From a virus: a DNA stretch of 20,043 bases. A program made the translations under genes and the position numbers. The first letter of the stretch is position 1. The number at the start of each line of letters is the position of its first letter. The stretch is taken from positions 1-20,043 of the IMG/VR virus record IMGVR_UViG_3300030116_002805. One strand, 5' to 3'. The notes beneath the pieces are model-generated. The model did no database searches and had not been told where the DNA came from. It saw only the letters and a list, made by a program, of their open reading frames with translations. This document shows, one piece after another, positions 8,853 through 17,239 of the stretch.

Positions 8853-9721
8853 TACATACCTCTTCCTGTTATAAATGCCGTCATCATGTCTTGAACTGTA
8901 GTGTCTGTTGGTTTCTTAAAAGTCATATTGTCATCTAATACTGCTTCTTGCATGTTTATGACATCAGGCATTACAAAAGCATTTGGTTTGTAGGAACCAA
9001 ACAATGCTAAATCTTCACTACTCAAACCAAGTGAAGGTGCTACAATGTTTTCCATTATTGTTTGACTGTCTTGAGTCGCAAGGGCTTTTTGTGCAGCTGC
9101 TTTGGCATTTTCTGTAGCCGTAGCAACTTGCTTTGCTTGTTCTATTTCTGCTTGAGATGCTTGTTGTAACAAACGTTCTAAAGCCATTTGACCAACGTAT
9201 GCTTCTGCTGCAGACTGGAATGGTGCGGTAAGACCTTCTGCCCTAGCACGTTTATATTGGGCTTGTGCTGCTTCTAAGTCTTTTATTTCTTGTTGTTGTT
9301 GCTGTTGACGTTGCAAGTCTATGCCCAGTATCTGTGAAGCCAAATCTGCTTCTAGACGCTGTCTACCTTCATCAGCCATTTGTTGCCCTAGCAATGCCAT
9401 CTGTGGCTGTGCTGTGGGTTGTGTAAGTCTTGCTCGTTCAGCATTTGCAAACTGTTGTGCTTGTTGACGAGTTTGTCGCATCTGTGATTCAATTGCTGCT
9501 CGTTCACGGTCTGTAAGACCTAACGCACCCATCTCTTGTTTACGTTGCATTTCACGTAGTCTTTTCTTTTGGTCACGCTCATATTTACTAGGGATAATGT
9601 CAGGCAAAGCACCAATTGCTGTACCTGCTCCACTTAACAATGCTCCTTTTGTTAAAGCACTAGCACCACCTAGTTTTCCTGCTGCTAATGCTGCTGCGCT
9701 TAATCCTGCTCCGATTGCCAT
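8852..9721 (-). CDS. Small internal virion protein-like (T7 gp14-like position), 289 residues
   Basis: The N-terminus (about residues 1-45) is Ala/Gly/Leu-rich and hydrophobic (MAIGAGLSAAALAAGKLGG...). A basic hinge follows (SKYERDQKKRLREMQRKQE), then a long Ala/Gln/Glu/Arg helical region with a run of six glutamines near residue 138. This hydrophobic-start, coiled-coil pattern is typical of the smallest ejection protein of short-tailed phages (T7 gp14, P22 gp7 type), which inserts into the envelope first. There is no cysteine. The start is well placed: AGGTGA lies before the ATG, and the upstream gene's TAG stop is part of that ribosome site. The stop overlaps the next ATG by one base. The role rests on composition and position, not on a recognised motif. 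Confidence 0.8.
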   Translation of the reverse strand: MAIGAGLSAAALAAGKLGGASALTKGALLSGAGTAIGALPDIIPSKYERDQKKRLREMQRKQEMGALGLTDRERAAIESQMRQTRQQAQQFANAERARLTQPTAQPQMALLGQQMADEGRQRLEADLASQILGIDLQRQQQQQQEIKDLEAAQAQYKRARAEGLTAPFQSAAEAYVGQMALERLLQQASQAEIEQAKQVATATENAKAAAQKALATQDSQTIMENIVAPSLGLSSEDLALFGSYKPNAFVMPDVINMQEAVLDDNMTFKKPTDTTVQDMMTAFITGRGM

Positions 9722-9728
9722 AGTTCAC

Positions 9729-10442
9729 CTACACATGAAATGTTTCTATTGTAAAAGACTGACAGTTAATGTTTCCTTTTTCAATTTTAGAATCAACTGC
9801 GACTGAAAATTTATATCTGCCTGCATTTAATGTTAACATACGAGTTATCATTATGCTGCGATGTCCAGATGCTGTATTTTTTGCACCAGGGTTTGGTGCT
9901 CCTCCAACGGGTGTACTGGTTGGGTCATTTTGGAATACATAACTTTTTGTACCTGCAAACCTAGAAATTAAACCATTCCTTTCGTATTGTAGTTGAAATA
10001 CATTATCCCACAATCTATTACCAGAACTATAAGTTACAGTGCTGTTCATAGGTCCAAATGCTTTAGCATAAAAAGTTACCATTACTTTTGTGTTTGCTTT
10101 GTATATTACAACTTCGCATCCAGTATTGTTTAATGGTTGAAAGTGTTGAACATCAGGACTTGTTTGATTGTTGCTCTTAGTGGTCGAGGTGAACCAAGCA
10201 TATTCTTGTGGTAATCGTACTTTTGATACACCTTGCACAGTTTTAGACACAAAGTCACCAGTTTGTACAGAAGATACAAAACGAGGGGTAGCAATACTCT
10301 CTCCAACAAAGGTATCAGTAGATAAGTCACTAGCAACGATTTCTTGGTTGACATATTCCCTCAATGCATCTTCATTAGATGCGTGATTAGTGGCTGATAA
10401 AACTGCGCCATCTACGTATGTAAAAGGTTTTGTAAATCCCAT
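9729..10442 (-). CDS. Short beta-rich tail protein 3 (fibre/whisker-like), 237 residues
   Basis: This is the third of three consecutive tail proteins of 225-239 residues. The N-terminal 50 residues (MGFTKPFTYVDGAVLSATNH, then a segment ending in SDLSTDTFVGESI) resemble the short connecting modules at the head of phage fibres. The rest is rich in Thr, Ser, Asn, Gly and Val with alternating strands and ends in FTIETFHV, as expected of a jelly-roll or beta-sandwich head domain. It has two cysteines. Its ATG shares one base with the stop of the previous gene (TGATG). I recognise no family. A minor tail, short-fibre or virion-surface protein is inferred from position and composition. Confidence 0.75.
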   Translation of the reverse strand: MGFTKPFTYVDGAVLSATNHASNEDALREYVNQEIVASDLSTDTFVGESIATPRFVSSVQTGDFVSKTVQGVSKVRLPQEYAWFTSTTKSNNQTSPDVQHFQPLNNTGCEVVIYKANTKVMVTFYAKAFGPMNSTVTYSSGNRLWDNVFQLQYERNGLISRFAGTKSYVFQNDPTSTPVGGAPNPGAKNTASGHRSIMITRMLTLNAGRYKFSVAVDSKIEKGNINCQSFTIETFHV

Positions 10443-11119
10443 CAGTTCTCCACTATTATTGTTTGTATGTGATTGTGTTGTATTTTAATAGTGTTACCAG
10501 TATGACCAACGCATGCTTGCAATTCTATAGTGTCAATAACGTTACCGGCTGGCAGTGTAACTAAACCACTAAAAGCAAAAGTTCGGTATTGTATAATATC
10601 AGTCATGCCTGTAACTAATCCAGTGCCTTGTGTTGTTAGGGCTGCTTTTTGTGTAAAACTATATGTACAGTTAGCAACTGTTACTGTGCTTGGCGTACCA
10701 CTACTGTTTAAAGACATTAAAAGTCTAAATGCATATGTATTTCTATTAGTTTGTAAACTTGTACCATCACCATCATTTACGTCTAATGTACCTGTTGTTA
10801 TTAAACCACTTGCCTGCACACGCACAACAACATTGGCATGTGAAGAATAATTTGGGGCTACCTTGCTTTTGGTAGGTCCTACATTCTCTATTGTAGTGTA
10901 TGCTGTATTGCTAACAGTAAACTCCACCGTTCCATCGTAATCAAATGTATACAAACTTGTAATGCTATTAGTATTAGAAAAATGTTTGCGTTGTGCCCAT
11001 TCTGTATCTAAGTTGACATCGGTTACACTGTCACTAGCAACACTATTATAAACCGCATTTAATTGTGCTGCAGAAGGTGCTTGTCCTCCTTCGAAGTATT
11101 GATTTGATACCTTACCCAT
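10442..11119 (-). CDS. Short beta-rich tail protein 2 (fibre/whisker-like), 225 residues
   Basis: The N-terminus reads MGKVSNQYFEGGQAPSAAQL, a phage-fibre-like opening followed by a short helix and VNLDTEWAQRKHF. The body is Thr/Ser/Val/Asn-rich with alternating beta strands and ends in IQTIIVEN. The layout (about 45-residue N-terminal module plus about 180-residue beta domain) matches the genes on either side, which suggests a paralogous or co-assembling set. An AGAGG ribosome site lies about 5 bases before the ATG. The gap to the upstream stop is only 2 bases and the downstream ATG overlaps its stop. A receptor-facing or tail-decorating role is possible but unproven. Confidence 0.75.
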   Translation of the reverse strand: MGKVSNQYFEGGQAPSAAQLNAVYNSVASDSVTDVNLDTEWAQRKHFSNTNSITSLYTFDYDGTVEFTVSNTAYTTIENVGPTKSKVAPNYSSHANVVVRVQASGLITTGTLDVNDGDGTSLQTNRNTYAFRLLMSLNSSGTPSTVTVANCTYSFTQKAALTTQGTGLVTGMTDIIQYRTFAFSGLVTLPAGNVIDTIELQACVGHTGNTIKIQHNHIQTIIVEN

Positions 11120-11121
11120 GC

Positions 11122-11841
11122 TTACCTCTTAGTGTTGCATGCCCATATGCATGCACCATATATTTCCATGCTTGACTTGTGTGATGCTACACTAAGTGCT
11201 TGTTCTGCTGAAGTGTCAATAGCTTGCCACTTTAGTTCTAAGCGCACAGGTTGAGAACCTATAAAAATTTTATATGGAATAGAAACGTTTAATAGCCTTG
11301 GATATACTCTACCTGTTTCTGCAATAAGAACATCATTGCAAAATAAACCCCAACGTGCCCACCAATCTACAGACCACGTTTCTATTGAACCACTTGATTT
11401 TATTCTATCCACACCATGTCGAAAATTTATATCAAAACAACCACTTAGAACACCGCTCTCTGCTTCAAATTCTAAAACAAAATCATTAAATGTGCTGTCT
11501 AATTCAGTAAGATTGTTCCAACCACTTGACCAACTGTTATTCTGTAGATTAAAGTTTATTATTGGTGTATGTATGTCAGTCCCGTTATCAAGCACTCTCC
11601 ATCTTCTAACAAAATGATAGTTTTGTGTTTGTCCCACATAACTAAAACCATTAACGTGTGCTGTGCTTGTTGATGTCAATGTTGGTGGTGCCATTTTAAG
11701 TTTATCAACAGTCGCTATTGGAAAGTTCTGACCATCCAATTTGCCGTTGTACTCACCTACAACTTGCCGTGTGTTGTCATTGATGTTTTCTGGTTTAACC
11801 TGGTCAAGGTCCTTTTGTCCTACTTGAGTAAATACTTTCAT
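11122..11841 (-). CDS. Short beta-rich tail protein 1 (fibre/whisker-like), 239 residues
   Basis: The first of the three short tail proteins. Residues 1-45 form a polar start (KVFTQVGQKDLDQVKPENIN), followed by GKLDGQNFPIATVDKLKM, which resembles fibre-head modules in other phages. The remainder alternates beta strands and is unusually rich in tryptophan (WSSGWNN, WSVDWWARWG), with four cysteines including the closing ACIWAC. Such a domain suits a carbohydrate-contacting or jelly-roll surface, but this is inference. The start overlaps the nozzle gene's TGA (ATGA, 4 bases), so translation is probably coupled to it. That coupling supports assembly onto the tail tip or nozzle. Confidence 0.75.
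   Translation of the reverse strand: MKVFTQVGQKDLDQVKPENINDNTRQVVGEYNGKLDGQNFPIATVDKLKMAPPTLTSTSTAHVNGFSYVGQTQNYHFVRRWRVLDNGTDIHTPIINFNLQNNSWSSGWNNLTELDSTFNDFVLEFEAESGVLSGCFDINFRHGVDRIKSSGSIETWSVDWWARWGLFCNDVLIAETGRVYPRLLNVSIPYKIFIGSQPVRLELKWQAIDTSAEQALSVASHKSSMEIYGACIWACNTKR
11136..11155. repeat. Perfect 7-bp inverted repeat at a gene junction
   Basis: TGCATGC at 11136-11142 and GCATGCA at 11149-11155 are perfect inverted copies around a 6-base spacer. They lie within the last codons of the 239-residue gene, just upstream of the AGAGG ribosome site of the next gene. In the transcript they could form a 7-bp hairpin. There is no T-run after it, so it is not an intrinsic terminator. It may be chance or a processing or translation-tuning structure. 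Confidence 0.6.
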
Positions 11842-14042
11842 CGTGACACCTTTGTAGACTGGTTAAGTGCAGGCATAGCAACTGAATCTGACAAGATGTT
11901 AAAAGACAACAAATGCCACTGTTGAGAGTTGGTAGTTCGTATACCAAACTTAAACTGGTCGCACAACTGTGTATTGACATCATACCGCAATGTAATCAAT
12001 CTGCCTTCTGCTATCTTACTAGAGTTAACTGTAAATGGCACTTTGGTTACAGACAAGTCAGCAGGACCAAACACAGCATCTTCATTAATAGTGTACACCG
12101 TTTCACTCTTTGCCTGCTTTTGAGTCGAGGTAGTGCTCTCTGTGTACGAGTAGTCAATCCCATAAAAGAAGTCAAACCCATTGTCTCCATATGACATGAT
12201 GCGAAGTTCAACACTAAAGTATCGTACTTTGACACTATTTTCGTTTGAGTTGTACCAGGCACTTTCCCATTGGTGACCATTGTGCGTTGTATTAGTAATA
12301 GTTAATGTTACGTTATCACCAAATGCAGTGATTTGACCTGCTTGTCCCCAATGCGAACTGGAAGACATAACTTGAAGTGGACCAAACTTATTTGTTTCTG
12401 CATTTAATGCAGGTGTCCAGTTTGGGTCGTTCCCTAATAAAAAATAGCCATTAACAGTTGTGGCCATAGCAGACCAATAACTATTAGATGGATTTTCTAA
12501 GTCTGTACGAATAGACCACATAGGGGCTTGAGGTGTTAAATGCAACACGTATCCAAAATCTGGTGTAGTAGAATCGTCAGTTGGGAGGTGCAGCCATACT
12601 TCTTTTTCTCTGTAAGAATATGCTGCTATAGCCTTATGCATCATTGAACGATTAACTCTACGCAACAGTTTGTCTATAGGCTGACTAATCTTTTGCATGC
12701 TTATCGATGCGCCTCCATTCAAGCCGCCTGACAGCATCCACACGCCTTGTTCATTAATAAAGACAACACCTAACTGAGGTATTACTACAACAGCCTTACT
12801 GGCTACTGTGCCAAGCGTGTTAGTAATAGTGCTAATGTTATAACTATCTGTATCAAAACTTATAATATTTATAGCACTTTCACGAAATACAATTAAATTA
12901 TTATAAAAGGCTACTAACTGTGTTATATCACCACCAGTTTGGTTTCCTAAATCAAAGTATGCCAATGCTCCAAACTGCTCAAAAATACCTTTATTAGAAT
13001 ATATTATACGGCTACCTGCTGCTAACCACAGTCGATTGTCCCAAACTTCACCAAACTTCCAATTGGTTGTTATGGGTGTACTTGCTGTAAATGATGGTGC
13101 TTGGTCAACCAAAAAAGCATCAGGCAAAGTATCTGTAAAAAACCTGCTTGAGTTTTCGTCAATTTGTGCAACAAAATAGTACAGTTCACCATTTTTATTA
13201 ATTTCTTTGGTTCTGTATATTCTTCTTGCAACTACACCTTCTTGTCCTAATGGCATGTCTAACACTACACCGTAACGTAGTGCAGGACTAGCAGGGGGCA
13301 AAATCCATGAAACACTCTGCGCGCCTGACAAAGGAGATTCTGCACCAAGGTCACTAATCATAGTTACTTTATAGTTGTAGGTAAACTGACTTTCTAATAC
13401 TGTACCTGAATCATTCTTTTCTATGTACCCAAGACCGTATTGAGTACTTTCTGCAAACCAAACTGCAGCTCCACCTGCTAATACATTATTTTTCTGATAG
13501 TCAGCATCTACATTTAAAGGGTCAGCACTTGGTGTATTTATAACAAAACCAAAGTCTCTATATACTTCGTCACCACTAAACAGTATTGCACGGTCCCGTC
13601 CGTTGATAATCAACAGATGTTGTCCTAAGTTTACAAACTGACTACCAACATCGCCAAGTTTAGGAATGTATCGGTCACTGTCAATCGTTACCAAGTCATT
13701 CTCATAGAAGGCACCTGAATACGTTGCACCCTGTCCTTTGTTACCAATAGCGTAGTACAATCGTCCTGACTGCTCAATAAAGGTGTATATGTCATTGGTG
13801 CCTTGTCTTTTCCATTGATAAACGGCATCCACTTTGTCAGTAAAGTACTTTGTAACAATGGCACTGGTAACAGTCCAAGATGCAGGTGCATGCCACCATG
13901 ATTCAAACCCAACATCTGCTTTCCAACCGCCTTCAGAAACGTATCTACAGTTGTTAACAATGTTTGCGTCTCCAATGTTTGGCATAAGTACTTGACTTAT
14001 ACCTCCACATGGCACGAAGCGTTTGAACCTTTGTGGCTTCAT
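11838..14042 (-). CDS. Probable tail nozzle / stabilisation protein (P22 gp10 or T7 gp12 functional analogue), 734 residues
   Basis: The length and beta-rich composition fit the propeller-containing nozzle protein that closes the tail of podoviruses. Repeated blades of the type IIYSNKGIFEQFG, ITQLVAFYNNLIVFRESAIN and GVVFINEQGVWMLSGG (about residues 340-450) resemble phage stabilisation/nozzle proteins, where hydrophobic strands ending in a turn recur. The N-terminus (RFVPCGGISQVLMPNIGDAN) is also of the kind seen in that group. The C-terminal 200 residues are a further beta-rich region. The gene starts with an ATGA overlap on the adaptor gene and is followed by short fibre-like genes, the usual place for a nozzle. 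The assignment rests on pattern and gene order. A related tail-hub protein is the main alternative. Confidence 0.7.
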   Translation of the reverse strand: MKPQRFKRFVPCGGISQVLMPNIGDANIVNNCRYVSEGGWKADVGFESWWHAPASWTVTSAIVTKYFTDKVDAVYQWKRQGTNDIYTFIEQSGRLYYAIGNKGQGATYSGAFYENDLVTIDSDRYIPKLGDVGSQFVNLGQHLLIINGRDRAILFSGDEVYRDFGFVINTPSADPLNVDADYQKNNVLAGGAAVWFAESTQYGLGYIEKNDSGTVLESQFTYNYKVTMISDLGAESPLSGAQSVSWILPPASPALRYGVVLDMPLGQEGVVARRIYRTKEINKNGELYYFVAQIDENSSRFFTDTLPDAFLVDQAPSFTASTPITTNWKFGEVWDNRLWLAAGSRIIYSNKGIFEQFGALAYFDLGNQTGGDITQLVAFYNNLIVFRESAINIISFDTDSYNISTITNTLGTVASKAVVVIPQLGVVFINEQGVWMLSGGLNGGASISMQKISQPIDKLLRRVNRSMMHKAIAAYSYREKEVWLHLPTDDSTTPDFGYVLHLTPQAPMWSIRTDLENPSNSYWSAMATTVNGYFLLGNDPNWTPALNAETNKFGPLQVMSSSSHWGQAGQITAFGDNVTLTITNTTHNGHQWESAWYNSNENSVKVRYFSVELRIMSYGDNGFDFFYGIDYSYTESTTSTQKQAKSETVYTINEDAVFGPADLSVTKVPFTVNSSKIAEGRLITLRYDVNTQLCDQFKFGIRTTNSQQWHLLSFNILSDSVAMPALNQSTKVSR

Positions 14043-15550
14043 GAAAGTCTCCTTAAGGTAGTTCCATCGTATGTAGGTCTTCCATATGCCATATGAAAAC
14101 GCCCACGCACAATACGTTGGTCAATCTTGTCAACATACCGCTTTGCTAAGTTGTTGATTTCTTTCATGTATTTCTTTTCATACGTTGCTGCCAAGCCCTG
14201 TTGACCCAACTTTAAGTAAATGTCTTCTAATGCTTTGTATACTATCAACTGATGAAATTCATACGGCATCTGTGGTACATCAGTAGACAACAACAAATCC
14301 TTTGGTTTTACCATAAAACGCATAACCATTTCACGAACGTAGTCATGGTACACTTCAATAGTGTCTCCAACTTTCTTCTGAGGAACCTCAAAGTCATATC
14401 CAACTGGGCGTGGATACGGTCTTATTTGTTGATGATTACCATCAATTTCAATGTAGCGTGGCGAACCATTGTCTAGTTGGTTTAACTTAACTATATTAAC
14501 AAATGAGTTAATGTCCGTTACTACAACTGGTCGTAAATAATCAGGGTCATTTCGAGTACCTGATGTGGTATTGGTACCATTTACAACAAATAGCCAACAT
14601 GGCAAACCTTTTCGTTCACCTGTGTTCTGGTCAAAGTTTTTGTTCCAACAAACAACTTTACGATAGCCTTCCCATTGAGTAGGCTCGCGGTCTTGATTAT
14701 TATAGGTGTCTGCTTGAATTGATAAGTCATCCCATCCTATAAAAGACAGTTTTAATGTTTTGTTGTTTTCAGCAACTTTATAAATAACTGGTTCAGACAG
14801 TGCTCCTATCTTACCATCTTTAACAAACGCCCATGCAAACTCATAGTATTTATTAGATTGAAATTCACCTGTAGGTGGAGCAACCTCTGAAATGGTTAGT
14901 TGTTCTGCAGGTTTAATATGTTGTGTAGGGCTAGTAATGTATGCTTCTGCGTAAGATTGTGTATAATCTACACGCAAATCTAAGTCTTCTTCTCGTCTAG
15001 GTAAAATGGCTGTAGATTTACCATATGGATTTTGTGAGCCACTTACACTGACGTATGGATAATCTCTGTGCCCTAAATATAATAGTTCTAAACAGTTTTC
15101 TGGTAGGTCATACCATCGTTTTTTTATCTTCCACTCTTTGTTAGTAGCATTGGTGGTGCCTTCAAATGGTTTGTCTAACAATATAGTTTTCATGTCAACA
15201 AGTTTAGAAATAGTGTATTCCATGTTGTCTATTTCCATAGGTTGACCTTCCCACACATCCATGTCATGCAATCGGTCAATGTTATGACTTAATACAACTT
15301 GTCGTTGACCCTTAGTAACATTTGCCGTAACGTTAACACCGCTGCTATTTTCTGTGTCTGTACTAGTAGTTATGTCTGTGTGCAAGCGCATAGTGCTAAG
15401 TTCTGTACTGAAGTTCCAACGCTTCATTGTCCATATACAATAATATGCGTCGTTTATCAGTTCATCTAACTGGTCGTTAAACTGTGCTAGTTCAGGACTG
15501 TAGTCTGTAATGTTTTTAACTTTCTGTCTCAATGCTTTTAAATTTGCCAT
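14039..15550 (-). CDS. Probable head-to-tail adaptor / tail tubular protein A-like, 503 residues
   Basis: The N-terminal helix pair (MANLKALRQKVKNITDYSPE ... LDELINDAYYCIWTMKRWNF) is the opening typical of adaptor proteins that dock under the portal. A beta-rich middle follows (about 60-360). The C-terminal 110 residues return to helix with MPYEFHQLIVYKALEDIY and a basic YEKKYMKEINNLAKRY segment, a common ending in this group. At 503 residues it is much longer than T7 gp11 (about 196) or P22 gp4 (about 166), so the middle is probably an inserted beta domain. It is the first gene after the capsid terminator. A GGTGA-type ribosome site precedes the ATG, and the nozzle gene overlaps its stop by ATGA. 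Confidence 0.7.
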   Translation of the reverse strand: MANLKALRQKVKNITDYSPELAQFNDQLDELINDAYYCIWTMKRWNFSTELSTMRLHTDITTSTDTENSSGVNVTANVTKGQRQVVLSHNIDRLHDMDVWEGQPMEIDNMEYTISKLVDMKTILLDKPFEGTTNATNKEWKIKKRWYDLPENCLELLYLGHRDYPYVSVSGSQNPYGKSTAILPRREEDLDLRVDYTQSYAEAYITSPTQHIKPAEQLTISEVAPPTGEFQSNKYYEFAWAFVKDGKIGALSEPVIYKVAENNKTLKLSFIGWDDLSIQADTYNNQDREPTQWEGYRKVVCWNKNFDQNTGERKGLPCWLFVVNGTNTTSGTRNDPDYLRPVVVTDINSFVNIVKLNQLDNGSPRYIEIDGNHQQIRPYPRPVGYDFEVPQKKVGDTIEVYHDYVREMVMRFMVKPKDLLLSTDVPQMPYEFHQLIVYKALEDIYLKLGQQGLAATYEKKYMKEINNLAKRYVDKIDQRIVRGRFHMAYGRPTYDGTTLRRLS

Positions 15551-15563
15551 AGGTCACCATACG

Positions 15564-15592
15564 AAAAAAGGGATGGGCGAAACACCCACCCC
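15564..15592 (-). terminator. Rho-independent terminator after the capsid/decoration genes
   Basis: Read on the minus strand, GGGGTGGG-T and its partner GCCCATCCC form an 8-9 bp stem (two G.U pairs) around a short loop, followed directly by six T (15569 down to 15564). It lies in the 65-bp gap between the decoration gene's stop and the adaptor gene's start. The T-run is on the correct side only for the minus strand, so it would end the capsid transcript and limit read-through into the tail genes. Confidence 0.88.
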
Positions 15593-15615
15593 TTCGGCTT
15601 GATAGAAAATCTAAC

Positions 15616-16092
15616 TTAGAACTGCTTGATAACAAACACGATTGCTTTCCCACCTGCTTCAGCAGCACCTGCCACTGCAAGGATAGGGTCTTCAAAGGTG
15701 TTTTGGTATGGTTCCAAAATACCTACAGTGCTGTAAATACTTAAACGGTCACCAACAGCAGTACCTGCTTTAACTTTTGCTTCAGCCATACCACCGATAC
15801 ATACATCAACTGTATCTCCAGCAGCAGCAGCAGCACTAATAGCAACACCGATTCCACAACGCTTTGCGTTTGTACCAGTATCGGCTTTCATTACAAAGAT
15901 AGCCTTGTCACCATTGTTGGTTTGAGCCAAGTCCAAAGACAATGCGTCACCAACTGCAATAGCCTCAGATGCAATGAAGGTTTCGATTTGACGACGATTC
16001 ATCGCTTCGATTCCTACAGGTACTGTACCACCAGAAGGTAATGCGTTGTACTGAGAAGTTTCCAAGTATTGGATAATGTTTTGTGTAGCCAT
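15616..16092 (-). CDS. Small head protein, probable capsid decoration/stabilising protein (158 residues)
   Basis: A small Ala/Gly/Val-rich protein directly behind the major capsid gene. After about 30 polar residues it contains a compact beta-barrel-like region: GDALSLDLAQ, CGIGVAISAAAAAGDTVDV, KVKAGTAVGDRLSIYS and a closing GKAIVFVIKQF. This pattern of short strands joined by AGD-type turns is like the DUF2190-type head proteins often found beside capsid genes. It has no enzyme motif. A strong AAGGGGG ribosome site sits 6 bases before the ATG, and the gap to the capsid stop is 11 bases. Sharing the capsid's promoter and terminator, it is probably made in similar amounts and coats or braces the shell. 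Confidence 0.8.
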   Translation of the reverse strand: MATQNIIQYLETSQYNALPSGGTVPVGIEAMNRRQIETFIASEAIAVGDALSLDLAQTNNGDKAIFVMKADTGTNAKRCGIGVAISAAAAAGDTVDVCIGGMAEAKVKAGTAVGDRLSIYSTVGILEPYQNTFEDPILAVAGAAEAGGKAIVFVIKQF

Positions 16093-16103
16093 GATAAACC
16101 CCC

Positions 16104-17138
16104 TTAGAAAGTGTCTGCGTCAAAGAGAACACCACAAGAACCGAGGTGGTCTGCAATCAATTGCATTTTAACATACAATTGGGCAGCCCGTGCTGTAGTT
16201 CCTGAAATGTGTTCAAAAGGTGAAACGGCAAAGTCAGCATCTTTGTGCATGCACAACTTAACACCGTCAAAGTTAAGGAAGTAACCAGACAATGGAGCAG
16301 GAACCCCACCATGAAATGATCCAGATGTATAGTTAAAACCAAGTTCAAGGTCTTGTTCAACAACAGCACCACCAAAAGCAAGTTGCATACGTCCACCATC
16401 AAGAGTCTTCTCGTTGATGTAACGTTCTTGTGCAAACAAAGCACGACGGTAGTTAGCCATTGCTGCTTCTGACAAAAGCACACAGTTAATTTCACCCATG
16501 TGAGTTACAGTGTTTGCTTGGATTGCCATTTGTTGCATACCAAGAATACCGTTTGTACCAAAAGCACCTGCTACGTCAGCCAACTGATTCAACCAACCGT
16601 TTACTGGATAAGTTTGCTTAGAAATACCACCAACAGAGTTACCAGCAGCAGCCTGTTGAGCCTTAGTTTCTGCTTCTAAGAATCCACCAGCAACGTCACC
16701 GTTCAAAGTGTTTACAGTGGTCAAAACAGTAGAGTTACCGCGAAGCAACTGCTTGTTCAACTCACGTCGAAGCATACCCATTACTGAGCGCATACGGGCT
16801 TCAACAATCTTTACGATTGCTTTCTCGCCTTTGTTTTCCAACTCTTCTTTCTTAGTGATAACGATTGGAGCAGTAAAGTCAGCCCACTCATAAATAGCAG
16901 GTTGCAATACGTCTTTAACAGCAAGGTTTACTGCTTCGTATCCAGTAGGAAGGTTGGTGATTTGAGAGTGTTCAGCGATTGAAAGGGGACGTTGGATTTT
17001 AATACCACCATCTTCATACTCAATACCGCCATATCGTTTTGCATTGTCAAGGAATGCAACCTTTTGAAATAATTCGTCAACTTCGCCATCACGGATGGAA
17101 TACAAGGTTGACGATAGCAAATCATTCGAAATAGCCAT
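16104..17138 (-). CDS. Major capsid protein (HK97-fold type), 344 residues
   Basis: This forms the icosahedral shell. The N-terminus (STLYSIRDGEVDELFQKVAF) and the IEYEDGGIKIQRPLSIAEHS segment look like the N-arm and first strands of HK97-fold coat proteins. EWADFTAPIVITKKEELENK followed by a long helix rich in Arg/Met/Leu (about residues 110-135) matches the E-loop/spine-helix region of that group. Residues about 215-340 contain the A-domain-like strands and end in GSCGVLFDADTF. It lies between the amidase and the decoration gene, with the scaffold upstream. The start has an AGGT site about 7 bases before the ATG and follows a long leader with its own promoter. Its coding DNA looks less A+T-rich than the tail genes (one sampled 60-base line, 16621-16680, is 28 of 60 G+C), as expected for a highly expressed gene. 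I cannot name the exact subfamily. Confidence 0.85.
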   Translation of the reverse strand: MAISNDLLSSTLYSIRDGEVDELFQKVAFLDNAKRYGGIEYEDGGIKIQRPLSIAEHSQITNLPTGYEAVNLAVKDVLQPAIYEWADFTAPIVITKKEELENKGEKAIVKIVEARMRSVMGMLRRELNKQLLRGNSTVLTTVNTLNGDVAGGFLEAETKAQQAAAGNSVGGISKQTYPVNGWLNQLADVAGAFGTNGILGMQQMAIQANTVTHMGEINCVLLSEAAMANYRRALFAQERYINEKTLDGGRMQLAFGGAVVEQDLELGFNYTSGSFHGGVPAPLSGYFLNFDGVKLCMHKDADFAVSPFEHISGTTARAAQLYVKMQLIADHLGSCGVLFDADTF

Positions 17139-17177
17139 TGTTTTACCTATTGTGTTTAGTTTTTGTCGTTTTGCCTA

Positions 17178-17201
17178 AACCGTATTCCCATCGGAATGGT
17201 T
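17178..17201 (-). other. Hairpin in the capsid mRNA leader
   Basis: On the minus strand AACC-ATTCC pairs with GGAAT-(AC)-GGTT around a GATG loop: 9 pairs with a 2-base bulge. It lies about 40 bases before the capsid start and downstream of the predicted promoter. There is no T-run, so it is not a terminator. A 5' hairpin can protect a phage mRNA or set its processing point, but this is inference. Confidence 0.5.
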
Positions 17202-17239
17202 GCTGTCCGAGTGCTCAAAAGAGTTCATTCAACATAGGC

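Noticed and set aside
17178-17201. Leader hairpin as a rho-independent terminator for the amidase transcript
   Set aside because: No T-run follows the stem in the direction of transcription, and it lies downstream of the capsid promoter, where a terminator would block the capsid gene.
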